From: Sulfurospirillum sp964466465
GTDB lineage: Bacteria > Campylobacterota > Campylobacteria > Campylobacterales > Sulfurospirillaceae
Direction: 5' to 3'
Length of the DNA stretch: 64,000 nucleotides
Assembly (NCBI GenBank): GCA_964466465.1
Contig: CAYXNJ010000001.1
Span: forward strand, 104,058 to 168,057
Shown: positions 24,970 to 34,430 of the stretch, one piece after another
How positions within the stretch are numbered: position 1 is the stretch's first letter
Layout of the letters: the number at the start of each line of letters is the position of its first letter
Made by a program: the position numbers and the translations under genes
The notes under the pieces: generated by a model
What the model was told of the DNA's origin: nothing
Database searches by the model: none
The model's input: only the letters and a program-made list of their open reading frames with translations

Positions 24970-25952
24970 AATACACCCATCTTATTTTAACAGCGCTTTT
25001 ACTTTTAGGCTCCCAGCTTGACGCTAAGCAGGTGTTTAATGTTAAAACCATCGAAGTAAAAAAAGTCCTTGAAGGCTCCGCAAAAGAGTTTTATGGCTAC
25101 ACCAAAGCCAATGAAGAGAGTGTAAAAGAGATTGCTCTTCGTTATGACGCATTTATCGAACAGCTTTATGTCAACAAGAGTTTTACCAGCGTGAAAAAAG
25201 GCGAACCACTTGCGAAGCTCTATTCGCAAGAGATTTACACCGCAGAATTAGAACTCATCAATGCGCAGCGCATTAAAAGTGAGAGTATGGTGCAGAGCAT
25301 TATCCAAAAGCTGAAACTTTTAGGAGTCGATGAAAAGACGATTCAAAAAATTATTGCTGAGAAAAATGTACCTGAAAACATCACTATCGTTTCGCCTTAC
25401 AATGGCATCGTGACAGCAAAAGCCATCAATCAAGGCTCATTTGTTCCAAAAGGAGCAAAACTGTACGAGATCAGCGACTATACCAATTTATGGCTTATCG
25501 TCAAAGTCTATGAAAAAGACCTAGAGTTTGTTAAACGTGCACAAAATGCCGACATCTTTTTTGATATGAGTTCAAAGCCTTATAAAGCCAAAATCGATTT
25601 TATCTATCCTAAGGTTGACCCGCAAACCAAGAGTGTCGATGTACGTTTGGTGATAGACAATAAAGAGCTTGAAATCTACGAAAATGCTTTTGCTAAAGCG
25701 CGTTTTGGTACTGCTAAGCGAGAGTACCTCGCCCTTCCAAAAAGTGCGGTGATGACCAAAGGTGCGAAGACGAGTGTTTTTGTCAAAGGCGAATTTGAAG
25801 GCGAGTATGAGCCACGTGACATTGAAGCAAAACGCCTGAACAACGACACTTTTGAGATTATCTCTGGACTGAAAGAGGGCGATGTGGTTGTAGCAAATGC
25901 GCTCTTTATGTTTGATGCCGATGCCCAAAATAACGGAGGGGCAATGCAATGA
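24966..25952 (+). CDS. Efflux RND periplasmic adaptor (CusB-like)
   Basis: Membrane fusion protein of 328 residues with signal peptide, a short helical hairpin, a lipoyl-like half motif (ITIVSPYNGIVTAKAINQGSFV, about residues 137-158) and C-terminal beta domains (GLKEGDVVVANALFMFDADA). It bridges pump and outer-membrane channel. The gene overlaps both neighbours by four bases. Confidence 0.92.
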   Translation: MKYTHLILTALLLLGSQLDAKQVFNVKTIEVKKVLEGSAKEFYGYTKANEESVKEIALRYDAFIEQLYVNKSFTSVKKGEPLAKLYSQEIYTAELELINAQRIKSESMVQSIIQKLKLLGVDEKTIQKIIAEKNVPENITIVSPYNGIVTAKAINQGSFVPKGAKLYEISDYTNLWLIVKVYEKDLEFVKRAQNADIFFDMSSKPYKAKIDFIYPKVDPQTKSVDVRLVIDNKELEIYENAFAKARFGTAKREYLALPKSAVMTKGAKTSVFVKGEFEGEYEPRDIEAKRLNNDTFEIISGLKEGDVVVANALFMFDADAQNNGGAMQ

Positions 25953-28900
25953 TAGAGTCTATCATTGAAAAAAGCGTCAAAAACAGGGCGCTGCTTCTTC
26001 TAAGCCTCATTATCGCTGCTTTTGTCTCTTTTTGGGCGATAAAGCAAACACCTTTAGATGCTTTGCCAGACCTCACGCCACCGCAAGTCATCGTGAATGT
26101 GAAGTACTTAGGGCAGTCACCCAAAATCATCCAAGATCAGCTCATTTATGAACTGACCAATGCGCTGTTATCGGTCGCTAAAACTAAAACCGTACGTGCG
26201 TTTACGTCGTATGAAAATGCCATCGTTTACATCATCTTTGAAGAGAGTACTGACCTTTACTGGGCGCGAGATAGGGTGAATGAAGTCATCCAAAACGTCT
26301 CCAAAAACGCTCCTAAAAATGCGACCATCAAGCTAGGTCCCGATGCGACGGGCATTGGTTGGGCTTTTGAGTATGCGCTGACCTCTAAAAACAGAAGTTT
26401 GGATGAGCTTAGAAGTATTCAAGACTACCTTTACCGCTACGCGCTTTTAGGTGTGGAAGGGGTGAGTGAAGTGGCAAGTGTGGGCGGTTTTGTGAAAGAC
26501 TATGAAGTTACACTGCGCTCGGACGCTCTCTACAAATATGACCTAAGCATTGATGATTTGATGAACACACTTTCAAAAAACAACAGTGATTTGGGTGGTC
26601 GTGTGGTGCTTGAAAACGGTTTTGAGCAGATCATTCAAGCCAGAGGTTTTGCTGTTTCCATAGATGATCTCTCCAACAGTACTATAAAAACGGTGAGTGG
26701 CATTCCGCTTAAACTCTCGGACATCGCTGATATTCGTGTGGTTCCAACCTATCGAAGTGGTATGGCAGAGTTAAACGGTGAGGGCGAAGTAGTCGGAGGC
26801 GTTGTGGTTGTTCGCCACAAAGAAAACGCGTACAAAGTCATCCAAGCGGTGAAAGAGAAGCTTTCACAGTTGCATGTGAGTGACGTGGAAGTAGTCACGA
26901 CGTATGATCGAAGCGACCTGATAACAAAGGCAATTAATAATCTCAAACGAGCCCTCTTAGAGGAGAGCATCGTCGTTTTAGCGGTGGTTATGCTTTTCTT
27001 GCTGCACTTTAGAAGTGCGCTTGTTGTTATTATCGTTCTGCCACTGACCATTGCTTTAACCTTTTTATGTATGAAACTTTTTGGGTTGGAGTCAAACATT
27101 ATGAGCTTAGGTGGTATTGCCATAGCCATTGGTGCGATGGTCGATGCGTGTATCGTGATGATTGAAAATGCCCATAAAAAGCTCACACACACTGAAGTCA
27201 AAGACGAAGAGGAGCGCAAAGCCCTCATCATCGCTTCATCCAAACAAGTGGGGCGCCCTATCTTTTTTGCACTGTTGCTCATCGTCGTGAGTTTCTTACC
27301 GATTTTCGCGCTCTCTGGTCAAGAAGGGGCACTGTTTAAACCGTTGGCGTACACGAAAACCTTTGCGATGCTCATCGGCGCATTACTCTCTATCACGTTG
27401 GTTCCACTTTTGATGCTGTACCTCGTCAAAGGCAAAATCCTTGAAGAGCATAAAAACCCGCTCAATAACTTTTTCATCTGGCTCTATGCACCGCTTTTAA
27501 AACTGCATATGCGGTTTTGGTATGTTGCTATAGCCCTATTTATGGGCTTTTTGGTGCTTGGGTATCACACCTACACCAAACAGCGTTGGGAGTTTATGCC
27601 GCCACTCAATGAGCAGACATTTATGTATATGCCTGTTACTCCTTTTGGCATCAGCATAGAGATGGCAAAAGAGTATGCACAAAAGAGTAACGAGGTCATC
27701 AAAAGTTTTCCAGAAGTAGAGAGCACGTTTGCTAAAGCAGGCCGTGCGGAGAGTGCGACAGACCCAGCACCTTTATCGATGATAGAAACTATCATACAGC
27801 TCAAACCAAAAGAGCAGTGGCGTGTTGGTATGACCTATGAGAAACTCAGAGATGAGATGAACGAACAACTTCAAATGCTGGGGCTTACAAACTCATGGAC
27901 ATACCCAATTCGTGGCCGTATCGATATGCTCATCACAGGCATACGAACCCCTCTTGGCATCAAACTTTACGGTGACAATGACCAAGCGTTGGAAGAGAGT
28001 GCGAATAAAATAGCAAGTGTGCTTGCAAACTATGAGGGAACCAAAAGCATTTTTGCGGACAAAGCCAACAGCGGTTACTACCTCAATATGACGTTAAAGC
28101 CCGAAAATATCGCTGCGTATGGGATTACCAAAGAGGAAATCCTTAATTTTGTGGATAATGCCATCGGTGGCTCAAAAGTGAGTACCTTTTACCAAGGCAT
28201 CGAGCGTTATGCGATTACACTAAGGCTGGAAGAAGAGAGCCGAAAAGACCTGAATGCCATTGCGGAGCTTCCTATCAAAACAGCGTATGGGTTCCAGCGT
28301 TTAGGGCATTTTGTGGAACTTAGTTACGACGTCGGTGCGAGTGAGCTGAAGTCTGAAATGGGCAAAAAAGTGAACTACATCTACATCACCCTAAAAGAGG
28401 GCTTTTCGTCTAAAACCTATAAAGAAGAAGCAATCAAAATTTTAAAAGAGAGTGTGGAACTTCCAACAGGTTTTTACATCGGTTGGGCAGGGGAGAGCGA
28501 GTACTTGGAGAGTGCCATGGAGCGCTTGCAGTTCATTTTACCACTCACTCTGCTCATCACGTTTATGCTCATTTACTTAGGGCTTGGCTCGTTTAAAAAC
28601 GCGCTTTTGGTCTTTTTAACCTTGCCACTCGCTGCTGTGGGTGGGTTTTTGTATGTGGACTACTTAAATTACAATCTTTCCATTGCCGTTATTGTGGGCT
28701 TTTTAGCACTCATTGGCATTGCGGTGGAGACGGCGATTGTTATGATTATCTACCTTGAAGAAGCGATGGCTCATGTGAAAGAACGAACAGCTAAAAATGT
28801 TCAAGAAGCCATCTTTGAAGGTGCCGTTTTAAGGGTTCGTCCCAAACTGATGACCGTTTTTGCGATTCTTGGAGGACTTTTACCCATCATGTGGCTGGAT

Positions 28901-29026
28901 GGTGTCGGAAGTGAAGTGATGCAACGCATCGCCGCTCCGATGATCGGTGGCGTGGTGAGTTCAGCAATACTCACGCTTTTGGTGATACCTGTATTGTATT
29001 ATCGGATGCAGAAAATCGAGGAGTGA
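25949..29026 (+). CDS. cusA: CusA/CzcA-family heavy-metal RND efflux pump
   Basis: Inner-membrane proton-driven pump of 1025 residues, full length. It shows the heavy-metal RND start (TPLDALPDLTPPQVIVNVKY), the TM4 region GGIAIAIGAMVDACIVMIENAHK and a second set of helices near 870-1010. Several methionines line EQTFMYMPVTPFG. Together with the cupredoxin and FixH-like genes, copper or silver export is most likely; zinc/cobalt/cadmium export as in CzcA cannot be excluded. Confidence 0.92.
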   Translation: MIESIIEKSVKNRALLLLSLIIAAFVSFWAIKQTPLDALPDLTPPQVIVNVKYLGQSPKIIQDQLIYELTNALLSVAKTKTVRAFTSYENAIVYIIFEESTDLYWARDRVNEVIQNVSKNAPKNATIKLGPDATGIGWAFEYALTSKNRSLDELRSIQDYLYRYALLGVEGVSEVASVGGFVKDYEVTLRSDALYKYDLSIDDLMNTLSKNNSDLGGRVVLENGFEQIIQARGFAVSIDDLSNSTIKTVSGIPLKLSDIADIRVVPTYRSGMAELNGEGEVVGGVVVVRHKENAYKVIQAVKEKLSQLHVSDVEVVTTYDRSDLITKAINNLKRALLEESIVVLAVVMLFLLHFRSALVVIIVLPLTIALTFLCMKLFGLESNIMSLGGIAIAIGAMVDACIVMIENAHKKLTHTEVKDEEERKALIIASSKQVGRPIFFALLLIVVSFLPIFALSGQEGALFKPLAYTKTFAMLIGALLSITLVPLLMLYLVKGKILEEHKNPLNNFFIWLYAPLLKLHMRFWYVAIALFMGFLVLGYHTYTKQRWEFMPPLNEQTFMYMPVTPFGISIEMAKEYAQKSNEVIKSFPEVESTFAKAGRAESATDPAPLSMIETIIQLKPKEQWRVGMTYEKLRDEMNEQLQMLGLTNSWTYPIRGRIDMLITGIRTPLGIKLYGDNDQALEESANKIASVLANYEGTKSIFADKANSGYYLNMTLKPENIAAYGITKEEILNFVDNAIGGSKVSTFYQGIERYAITLRLEEESRKDLNAIAELPIKTAYGFQRLGHFVELSYDVGASELKSEMGKKVNYIYITLKEGFSSKTYKEEAIKILKESVELPTGFYIGWAGESEYLESAMERLQFILPLTLLITFMLIYLGLGSFKNALLVFLTLPLAAVGGFLYVDYLNYNLSIAVIVGFLALIGIAVETAIVMIIYLEEAMAHVKERTAKNVQEAIFEGAVLRVRPKLMTVFAILGGLLPIMWLDGVGSEVMQRIAAPMIGGVVSSAILTLLVIPVLYYRMQKIEE

Positions 29027-29445
29027 ATAAAATTGTATATGCAGAGCTAAAAGTTATGTAAATACGGTTTTGAATAGGAATTCAAAAAGACGAGCGGAGC
29101 CGCGCACTTGTGTTGAAAAATTAATCGAGTGCTTCAAACTATCCAGTCTGAAATCGCTTCATTAATCAAGAGATACAACACAACTCCATCATATGGGTTA
29201 TAAATAACACGCCAATGGTGTTGCACCCATTAACGAAGAATTCTTTTTTCGCAAAAAGAGAGTTCTTCCATACAACTTGCTCTAATTACCCCCTTATTGT
29301 ATCTATCTCAATAGTGCAACCTAATGCACAAGTTCGGGGTAGCTATAAAGTCAGCCATAAGGCGCTCCTTAAAGGTTACTCCTGATAAAGGGTAAGAAAT
29401 TATATCATATACGAAAAAGGAAGTGTGGGGATAAATTTTCTTAAT
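29027..29445. other. Structured region without a convincing gene
   Basis: About 420 bases rich in nested inverted repeats. ATGGGT/ACCCAT encloses AACAC/GTGTT (about 29194-29231), a 15-bp hairpin lies at 29235-29268, and a TACCCC/GGGGTA pair (about 29285-29338) encloses two smaller hairpins. On the minus strand an AAGGAG-preceded reading frame of 16 codons (start about 29352) and one of 13 codons (29230-29271) occur. The second continues for 33 more codons after its stop. It may be a non-coding RNA locus or a decayed gene; I cannot choose. Confidence 0.4.
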
Positions 29446-29877
29446 TTATAAGAATGTTTTTTGCCTTAGCACCTCTGCCACCTCTTTATCAACAATCGTC
29501 TGCCCAATCGGAGCAAGGGAAATGACAGCCAGTTTAAGGTGTTGAATAGCAAAAGGAATGCCGATGATAGTGATGGCGCACGCAAAAGCAGACATAATGT
29601 GCCCAATGGCAAGCCAAAACCCTGCAAAAATAAACCAAAGAATGTTACCCAAAAGCCCCAATGTTCCCGTGCCAATATCCTCTTTTTGATGCAGGGCTTT
29701 TCGGCTGATGGACTCTTTGCCAAAGGGGAAAAAGGTAAATTGACCGATGACAAAGCAGGCTTTTGCCCATGGAATGCCTATAATGCTAATGAGTGCAATC
29801 ACACCAAAAAACCACCATGCCAATCCCATGAAAATACCGCCAAACAAAAACCAGATGATGTTACCAAGCAGTCTCAT
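29446..29877 (-). CDS. yccF: YccF-domain inner-membrane protein
   Basis: Protein of 143 residues with two repeats of the YccF domain, each GNIIWFLFGG or GNILWFIFAG followed by hydrophobic helices and the motif IIGIPWAK or IIGIPFAI. Four membrane segments are expected. Function is unknown. It is a single-gene unit with a promoter close to the divergent edge of the nitroreductase gene. Confidence 0.88.
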   Translation of the reverse strand: MRLLGNIIWFLFGGIFMGLAWWFFGVIALISIIGIPWAKACFVIGQFTFFPFGKESISRKALHQKEDIGTGTLGLLGNILWFIFAGFWLAIGHIMSAFACAITIIGIPFAIQHLKLAVISLAPIGQTIVDKEVAEVLRQKTFL

Positions 29878-29919
29878 ATATCAACCTTGTTTTTTTGAGG
29901 TATTGTACTAGAATATAGG

Positions 29920-30588
29920 TTAATGGTAAAACGTCGCAAACTCACTAAGAGCAATGCGCGGTGTTCGGTAGCTGTTGATGAGCGCTTCTTTGTCCTCATA
30001 ACCCATGGCGATGCCACAGAGTAAAAGCTTATTGGCTTCGATGGCTAGTTCCTCTTTAACGATGCTTGGAAACTCAGCCAAGGCGGCTTGTGGGCAGGTC
30101 GCTAAGCCTTTTTCTGTGGCATTTAGCATAATGGACTGTAAAAACATACCATAGTCGAGGTAAGAGCCTTTTTCTAAACTCGCATCGATAAAAAAGTAGA
30201 GCACGACGGGCGCATCAAAGGCACGGTAGTTGAGCTTCCACTGCTCCATCTGCCTTTGTTTGTCCTCTTTGGCAATTCCGAGTGTGCTGTACATCAACAG
30301 CCCAGTTTCCTTGCGCCTGCTTTTATAAGGCTCTTCCCACATGGAAGGGTAATAGGCATAGTCCATCACCTCTTTATGCCCGCTCTCAAAAGCTTCGATG
30401 ACTTTTTGCGCTAGTGTGCGTTTTTTCTCACCACTCACAACACATACACACCATGGTTGCATATTGACACCAGAGGGTGCATGTTTGGCATCTTCAAGTA
30501 TTTCTTCTATCAGTGCTTGTGGTACAGCTTTAGGCAAAAAAGCTCGGGTGGATTTTCGTGTTTTTAGTGCTTCCGATACGGTCATCAT
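29920..30588 (-). CDS. Nitroreductase-family flavoprotein
   Basis: Probable FMN- and NAD(P)H-dependent reductase of 222 residues. Family features: TRKSTRAFLPKAVP near the start, APSGVNMQPW (about residues 36-45), the dimer region and GIAMGYED. It would reduce nitro compounds, quinones or similar acceptors. The physiological substrate is not evident from neighbours. Confidence 0.88.
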   Translation of the reverse strand: MMTVSEALKTRKSTRAFLPKAVPQALIEEILEDAKHAPSGVNMQPWCVCVVSGEKKRTLAQKVIEAFESGHKEVMDYAYYPSMWEEPYKSRRKETGLLMYSTLGIAKEDKQRQMEQWKLNYRAFDAPVVLYFFIDASLEKGSYLDYGMFLQSIMLNATEKGLATCPQAALAEFPSIVKEELAIEANKLLLCGIAMGYEDKEALINSYRTPRIALSEFATFYH

Positions 30589-30715
30589 CTAGCCTTTTCG
30601 TGTTTTATGTATTGTACGAAACTTTTTTGAAATTAAATGAAACAGCTTAACATTAACTTCCATTTTTTAGAAAGAAAACATGGGGTATAATTCTTTTTTG
30701 TTGAAAGGATGTAAC

Positions 30716-31345
30716 GTGGCTTCTGCAGTTGATTTTTCCATTATGGCGCTTTTTCTTCCCACCTTCTTTTTTGTTTCCGTAACCCCTGGTATGTGTATGA
30801 CACTTGCGATGAGCCTTGGCATGAGCATCGGCTTAAAGCGTACCTTTTACATGATGATCGGCGAGCTAATCGGTGTTGGCATCGTAGCGCTCTCTTCGGT
30901 GGTCGGTGTCGCGGCGATCATGATAAACCATCCTGACATCTTTACCATTTTTAAGTATGCAGGTGGACTTTACTTAGGCTTTTTAGGGGTACAACTCTGG
31001 CTCAATCGTGGGAAAATGGCACTTTCCACTAGCGAATGTTCCGTAAGCATCTCCGCAACTTCTTTAGCGCTTCAGGGCTTTGTAACAGCCATCGCAAACC
31101 CAAAAGGCTGGGCGTTTTTCATAGCCCTTTTACCGCCTTTTATCAACCAAGCAAAACCGCTTGTTCCTCAAATCTCTGTGTTGTTAGCCATTATTTTAAC
31201 GCTTGAATTTATCTGTATGATTATCTACGCGAGTGGTGGCAATACCTTGCGGATTTTTTTGCAAAAAGGGGACAATGTAAGACTGATGAACCGCATTGCA
31301 GGTACTTTGATGCTGGGTGTTGGGGTGTGGTTGGCTTTGGGTTGA
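30716..31345 (+). CDS. LysE/RhtB-family amino acid exporter
   Basis: Inner-membrane exporter of 210 residues with six hydrophobic helices and the family motif TPGMCMTLAMSLGMSIGLK. I use the GTG at 30716 because AAAGGA lies seven bases before it; an ATG 36 bases upstream has no such site. The family exports amino acids such as homoserine, threonine or lysine. The specific substrate is unknown. Confidence 0.87.
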   Translation: MASAVDFSIMALFLPTFFFVSVTPGMCMTLAMSLGMSIGLKRTFYMMIGELIGVGIVALSSVVGVAAIMINHPDIFTIFKYAGGLYLGFLGVQLWLNRGKMALSTSECSVSISATSLALQGFVTAIANPKGWAFFIALLPPFINQAKPLVPQISVLLAIILTLEFICMIIYASGGNTLRIFLQKGDNVRLMNRIAGTLMLGVGVWLALG

Positions 31346-31348
31346 GGT

Positions 31349-31379
31349 TTTGCATGTAAGGAGTTCCCTTACATGCAAA
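31349..31379. terminator. Bidirectional terminator, 13-bp perfect stem
   Basis: TTTGCATGTAAGG / CCTTACATGCAAA with a 5-base loop, between the convergent LysE-type and DAACS genes. The same stem recurs at 32901-32929. Confidence 0.65.
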
Positions 31380-31385
31380 GTGTGT

Positions 31386-32618
31386 TTATTCGACGTTGTC
31401 TTGGTTGTAGATTTTCTCGTCCAATTCGCCTTCACCTTTAGCGACGATGACCGCAGTCATAGCATCACCTGTGATGTTAACGGTTGTTCGAGCCATATCT
31501 AAGATTCTATCGATTCCCGCGATGATAGCGATACCCTCTAACGGCAAGTTAACCGAAGTTAAAACCAATGAAAGCATGATGAGTCCTGCACCTGGAACGC
31601 CCGCTGTACCGATAGACGCTAAAGTAGCCGTCAAGATGATGGTCATATAGTTAGCAAATGTAAGATCAACTCCAAATGCTTGCGCCACAAATACCGCACA
31701 AATACCTTGGTAAATCGCCGTTCCATCCATGTTGATAGTCGCACCTAGTGGTAAAACAAAGCTAGCAATTGGTTTAGAAACACCAAGATTGTGGATGGTG
31801 TTGCTAGTAGTGACAGGCAGAGTTCCTGAACTACTGGTGGTTGTAAACGCAACGGTTTGCGCTGATGCCATACCTTTGAAAAATTTGATAGGGTTAAGAC
31901 GTGCGAAAATCGCGATACCGCCACCCATAGTAAGTGCCATATGAGCAAGACATGCAATGTAAACACAACCGATAACTTTTGCAAGGCTGATAAGTACATC
32001 CACACCATACGAAGCAGAAACCCATGCCATCAAACCAAAAACACCGATAGGTGCGAAAGAGATAACGATCTCTGTTAGTTTAAACATAACCTCTGAGAAT
32101 GACTCAAAAAATGCAGCTACAGGTTTGCCTTTTTCGCCCGCCATGCTGATAGCAATACCCAAGAAAATAGCAAAAACGATGATTTGTAAAATGTCACCTT
32201 TAACTAAGCTATCCATCGGGTTGGTTGGGATAAGCGCTAAAAGCGTATCGATGAGTGGTGGTGCTTTTTTGGCTGCAACCGCTGTTGTATTGCTCAGTGC
32301 AACACCTGCACCTGGTTCAAAAATAAGACCAAACGCCAAACCGATAGCAACGGCAATCGCAGTCGTTACCAAATAAATCGAAAACGTTTTAATACCAATA
32401 CGGCGCATTTTACTCAAGTCTTCCATCGACGTGATACCCGTAACCAACGTAACAAAAACCAAAGGCACGATCAACATTTTAATCATATTGATAAACAGGG
32501 TACCTACTGGTTTGAGCATCAACGCGACATCTTTAAACAGAAGTCCGACGACCAAACCTAAACAAAGACCGATAAAGATCTTTTTCCATAACGCTAAGCC
32601 TCTCCACCATAACATCAT
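31386..32618 (-). CDS. Dicarboxylate/amino acid:cation symporter (DAACS family)
   Basis: Secondary transporter of 410 residues, full length. It carries the Ser-rich reentrant loop TTTSSSGTLPVT (about residue 265) and the NMDGTAIYQG motif (about residue 300). Helices and hairpins follow the GltPh pattern. It takes up glutamate, aspartate or C4-dicarboxylates with sodium ions or protons; specificity cannot be read with confidence. The upstream 280 bases contain repeated AAACGTTAC boxes that may be operator sites. Confidence 0.92.
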   Translation of the reverse strand: MMLWWRGLALWKKIFIGLCLGLVVGLLFKDVALMLKPVGTLFINMIKMLIVPLVFVTLVTGITSMEDLSKMRRIGIKTFSIYLVTTAIAVAIGLAFGLIFEPGAGVALSNTTAVAAKKAPPLIDTLLALIPTNPMDSLVKGDILQIIVFAIFLGIAISMAGEKGKPVAAFFESFSEVMFKLTEIVISFAPIGVFGLMAWVSASYGVDVLISLAKVIGCVYIACLAHMALTMGGGIAIFARLNPIKFFKGMASAQTVAFTTTSSSGTLPVTTSNTIHNLGVSKPIASFVLPLGATINMDGTAIYQGICAVFVAQAFGVDLTFANYMTIILTATLASIGTAGVPGAGLIMLSLVLTSVNLPLEGIAIIAGIDRILDMARTTVNITGDAMTAVIVAKGEGELDEKIYNQDNVE

Positions 32619-32900
32619 GTGTTATTCCTTTTTTATAAGATAAAGTGATTTTAAAGACACAAAACGACTTCAAAGCGACTTTTTTGAAAAAAACGATGCT
32701 TGCGATAGGTAAAATGTGTCGATATGACACATCAATGTGTAAAAAAACGTTACACTGTTTCTTTTATACACATAAAAATGTAAAGAAACGTTACAAAAGC
32801 TCTGAAATTTTCTATCAAATTACTTTAAAAATTTTAAATATCTTTAAAAAACAAATCGTGAAGTTATAACGAAAGTGGTCTAAAAGAGGGTTTAAGCGGT
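32619..32900. promoter_or_regulatory. Upstream region of the DAACS gene with repeated boxes
   Basis: About 280 bases without a gene. It contains the inverted repeat TGTGTC-GATAT-GACACA (32715-32731), followed by another ATGTGT, and two AACGTTAC boxes (32746-32753 and 32787-32794) about 40 bases apart. These look like binding sites of a transcription regulator for the transporter. Confidence 0.4.
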
Positions 32901-32929
32901 TTGCATGTAAGGATTTTCCTTACATGCAA
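32901..32929. terminator. Terminator, 12-bp perfect stem, twin of the one at 31349
   Basis: TTGCATGTAAGG / CCTTACATGCAA with the loop ATTTT, one base past the end of the adenosine deaminase-like gene. The stem is identical to the stem at 31349-31379. Confidence 0.6.
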
Positions 32930-34405
32930 CTATGGTTTAAAATTTTTAGCTAAGAGACTCATTTCTTTTTCAAATACCTCAAATTTTTTATCGAGTTGAT
33001 CTCTGATTTTGGCTTTTTCGGCAGGTGTTAAAAACGAATAGTCGATGCTGTTATAGACATAGGTTTTAATGGTCTTATAACTTGGATGGTAGCGACTGGC
33101 AAGCAAAACATACTCATGGCTTAGGTTGTTCCTTGAAACACCTGAATCATCTGTAGAAATGACTATAGGCACACCATAAGCAGCATAGATACTGTAAGGA
33201 TGTTCGTTACCTTTAACGCCTAAAATAAACTCATTGCTGGTAAGGTTTATTTCTACGGCTGCATAGTGTTTTAATGCTTCTAAAAGGGCAAGTGACTCTT
33301 TCTCATACACGATGTCCACGCCATGCCCGATGCGTTCTGCTTTGGCGATGTTGTGCGCTTGCGTGATATGAAAAAGAAGCTCTTTTGGTTCTACCATACC
33401 GATGGTAAGCTCTCCCGCATGAAGCGAGCGGTGTACTTGTGGGTATTTTTTCACAAGGTAGTTGAACATACGCATATGCAGCGTGTAGTCATTAATCGCT
33501 ACGGTGTTGTTTTCAGGTGCGACGATGTTTACGCCTACAACAAGGGGAGAGCTAAGGACGGCTTTATAGCCTGAAAGCAGGTCAGTATAGACTTGTAGCG
33601 GCTCAACGACTCGGGTTGCATAGGTTTGGTAACGCATCGTAAAGTGTGCATCATCGATACCTTGATGTCGGCGCGCTACTTCACTGACAAAATTTTGTAC
33701 TTTTGTGTTAAACGTTTGATTACGTTCATAAACCGTACTGATGCGCTCTAGTAACGCATTGACCTCGTCTTGTGTCGTAGCATTACGTAGTTCGTTGTTA
33801 AACATTTTGATTTCATCGGTGTTAAAAAAATCCGAGCTGTTGATGCCAACGCGTGAGAGCATACTTTCGATGTAAGAGACATTTTCACTCTTTGCGCGCT
33901 CTTTGATGAGGTTTAGCCCTACATCCATGTAGTGGTTTGAGATGGGAGAAAAGTAACCAAAGGTGTTGAAAAAGTTGCTATCAGGAGGCAGTTGGTCATG
34001 GCTGTGGTTGGAAAAGTCTTTGTCTGACCACAGCGTGAGCAGTTTGCGATAAAGCGTGTCATTGGCGATGAGTTCATCGACACTGAGGGCTTTGCAAGCA
34101 TCGTTGCTTTTGGTTTGGACGATTTTGAAGGTACAGCTATCGATATACCAGTGTTTGTTTTTCACCCACTCAAGGTAGGTCTCCGCATAGATAGAACCAG
34201 AGTAGTGGTGGTGCAGGTCGCCGCCTTTGGGCATTTGGGTGAAAAAGAGTTTGAGCAGAGCAACATTGGGCACGCCAGATTCAAAGGAGCGCTCATAAAG
34301 TGCTGAAGTTGCGCCTTCATTGTCACCTTGCGGCAGGTTGGGTGTGGTACATCCTACAAAAAGAGAGAGTAGTAAGAAAAGACTGAGGTTTTTGAGGTAA
34401 CGCAT
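32930..34405 (-). CDS. Adenosine deaminase-family lipoprotein
   Basis: Protein of 491 residues with a lipoprotein signal (LFVGC at about residues 15-19), so it should be anchored outside the cytoplasm. The hydrolase motifs are HxH in GDLHHHYSGS (about 60), SLHAGELT (about 330), RIGHGVD (about 356) and STDDSGV (about 410), the zinc and catalytic set of adenosine deaminases. The usual DDP is DDS here. The length and export resemble secreted ADGF-type deaminases more than the cytoplasmic 330-residue enzymes. It may deaminate extracellular adenosine or related nucleosides for uptake. Confidence 0.82.
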   Translation of the reverse strand: MRYLKNLSLFLLLSLFVGCTTPNLPQGDNEGATSALYERSFESGVPNVALLKLFFTQMPKGGDLHHHYSGSIYAETYLEWVKNKHWYIDSCTFKIVQTKSNDACKALSVDELIANDTLYRKLLTLWSDKDFSNHSHDQLPPDSNFFNTFGYFSPISNHYMDVGLNLIKERAKSENVSYIESMLSRVGINSSDFFNTDEIKMFNNELRNATTQDEVNALLERISTVYERNQTFNTKVQNFVSEVARRHQGIDDAHFTMRYQTYATRVVEPLQVYTDLLSGYKAVLSSPLVVGVNIVAPENNTVAINDYTLHMRMFNYLVKKYPQVHRSLHAGELTIGMVEPKELLFHITQAHNIAKAERIGHGVDIVYEKESLALLEALKHYAAVEINLTSNEFILGVKGNEHPYSIYAAYGVPIVISTDDSGVSRNNLSHEYVLLASRYHPSYKTIKTYVYNSIDYSFLTPAEKAKIRDQLDKKFEVFEKEMSLLAKNFKP

Positions 34406-34430
34406 GGTAACTCCTTACCTATAAAACGTT

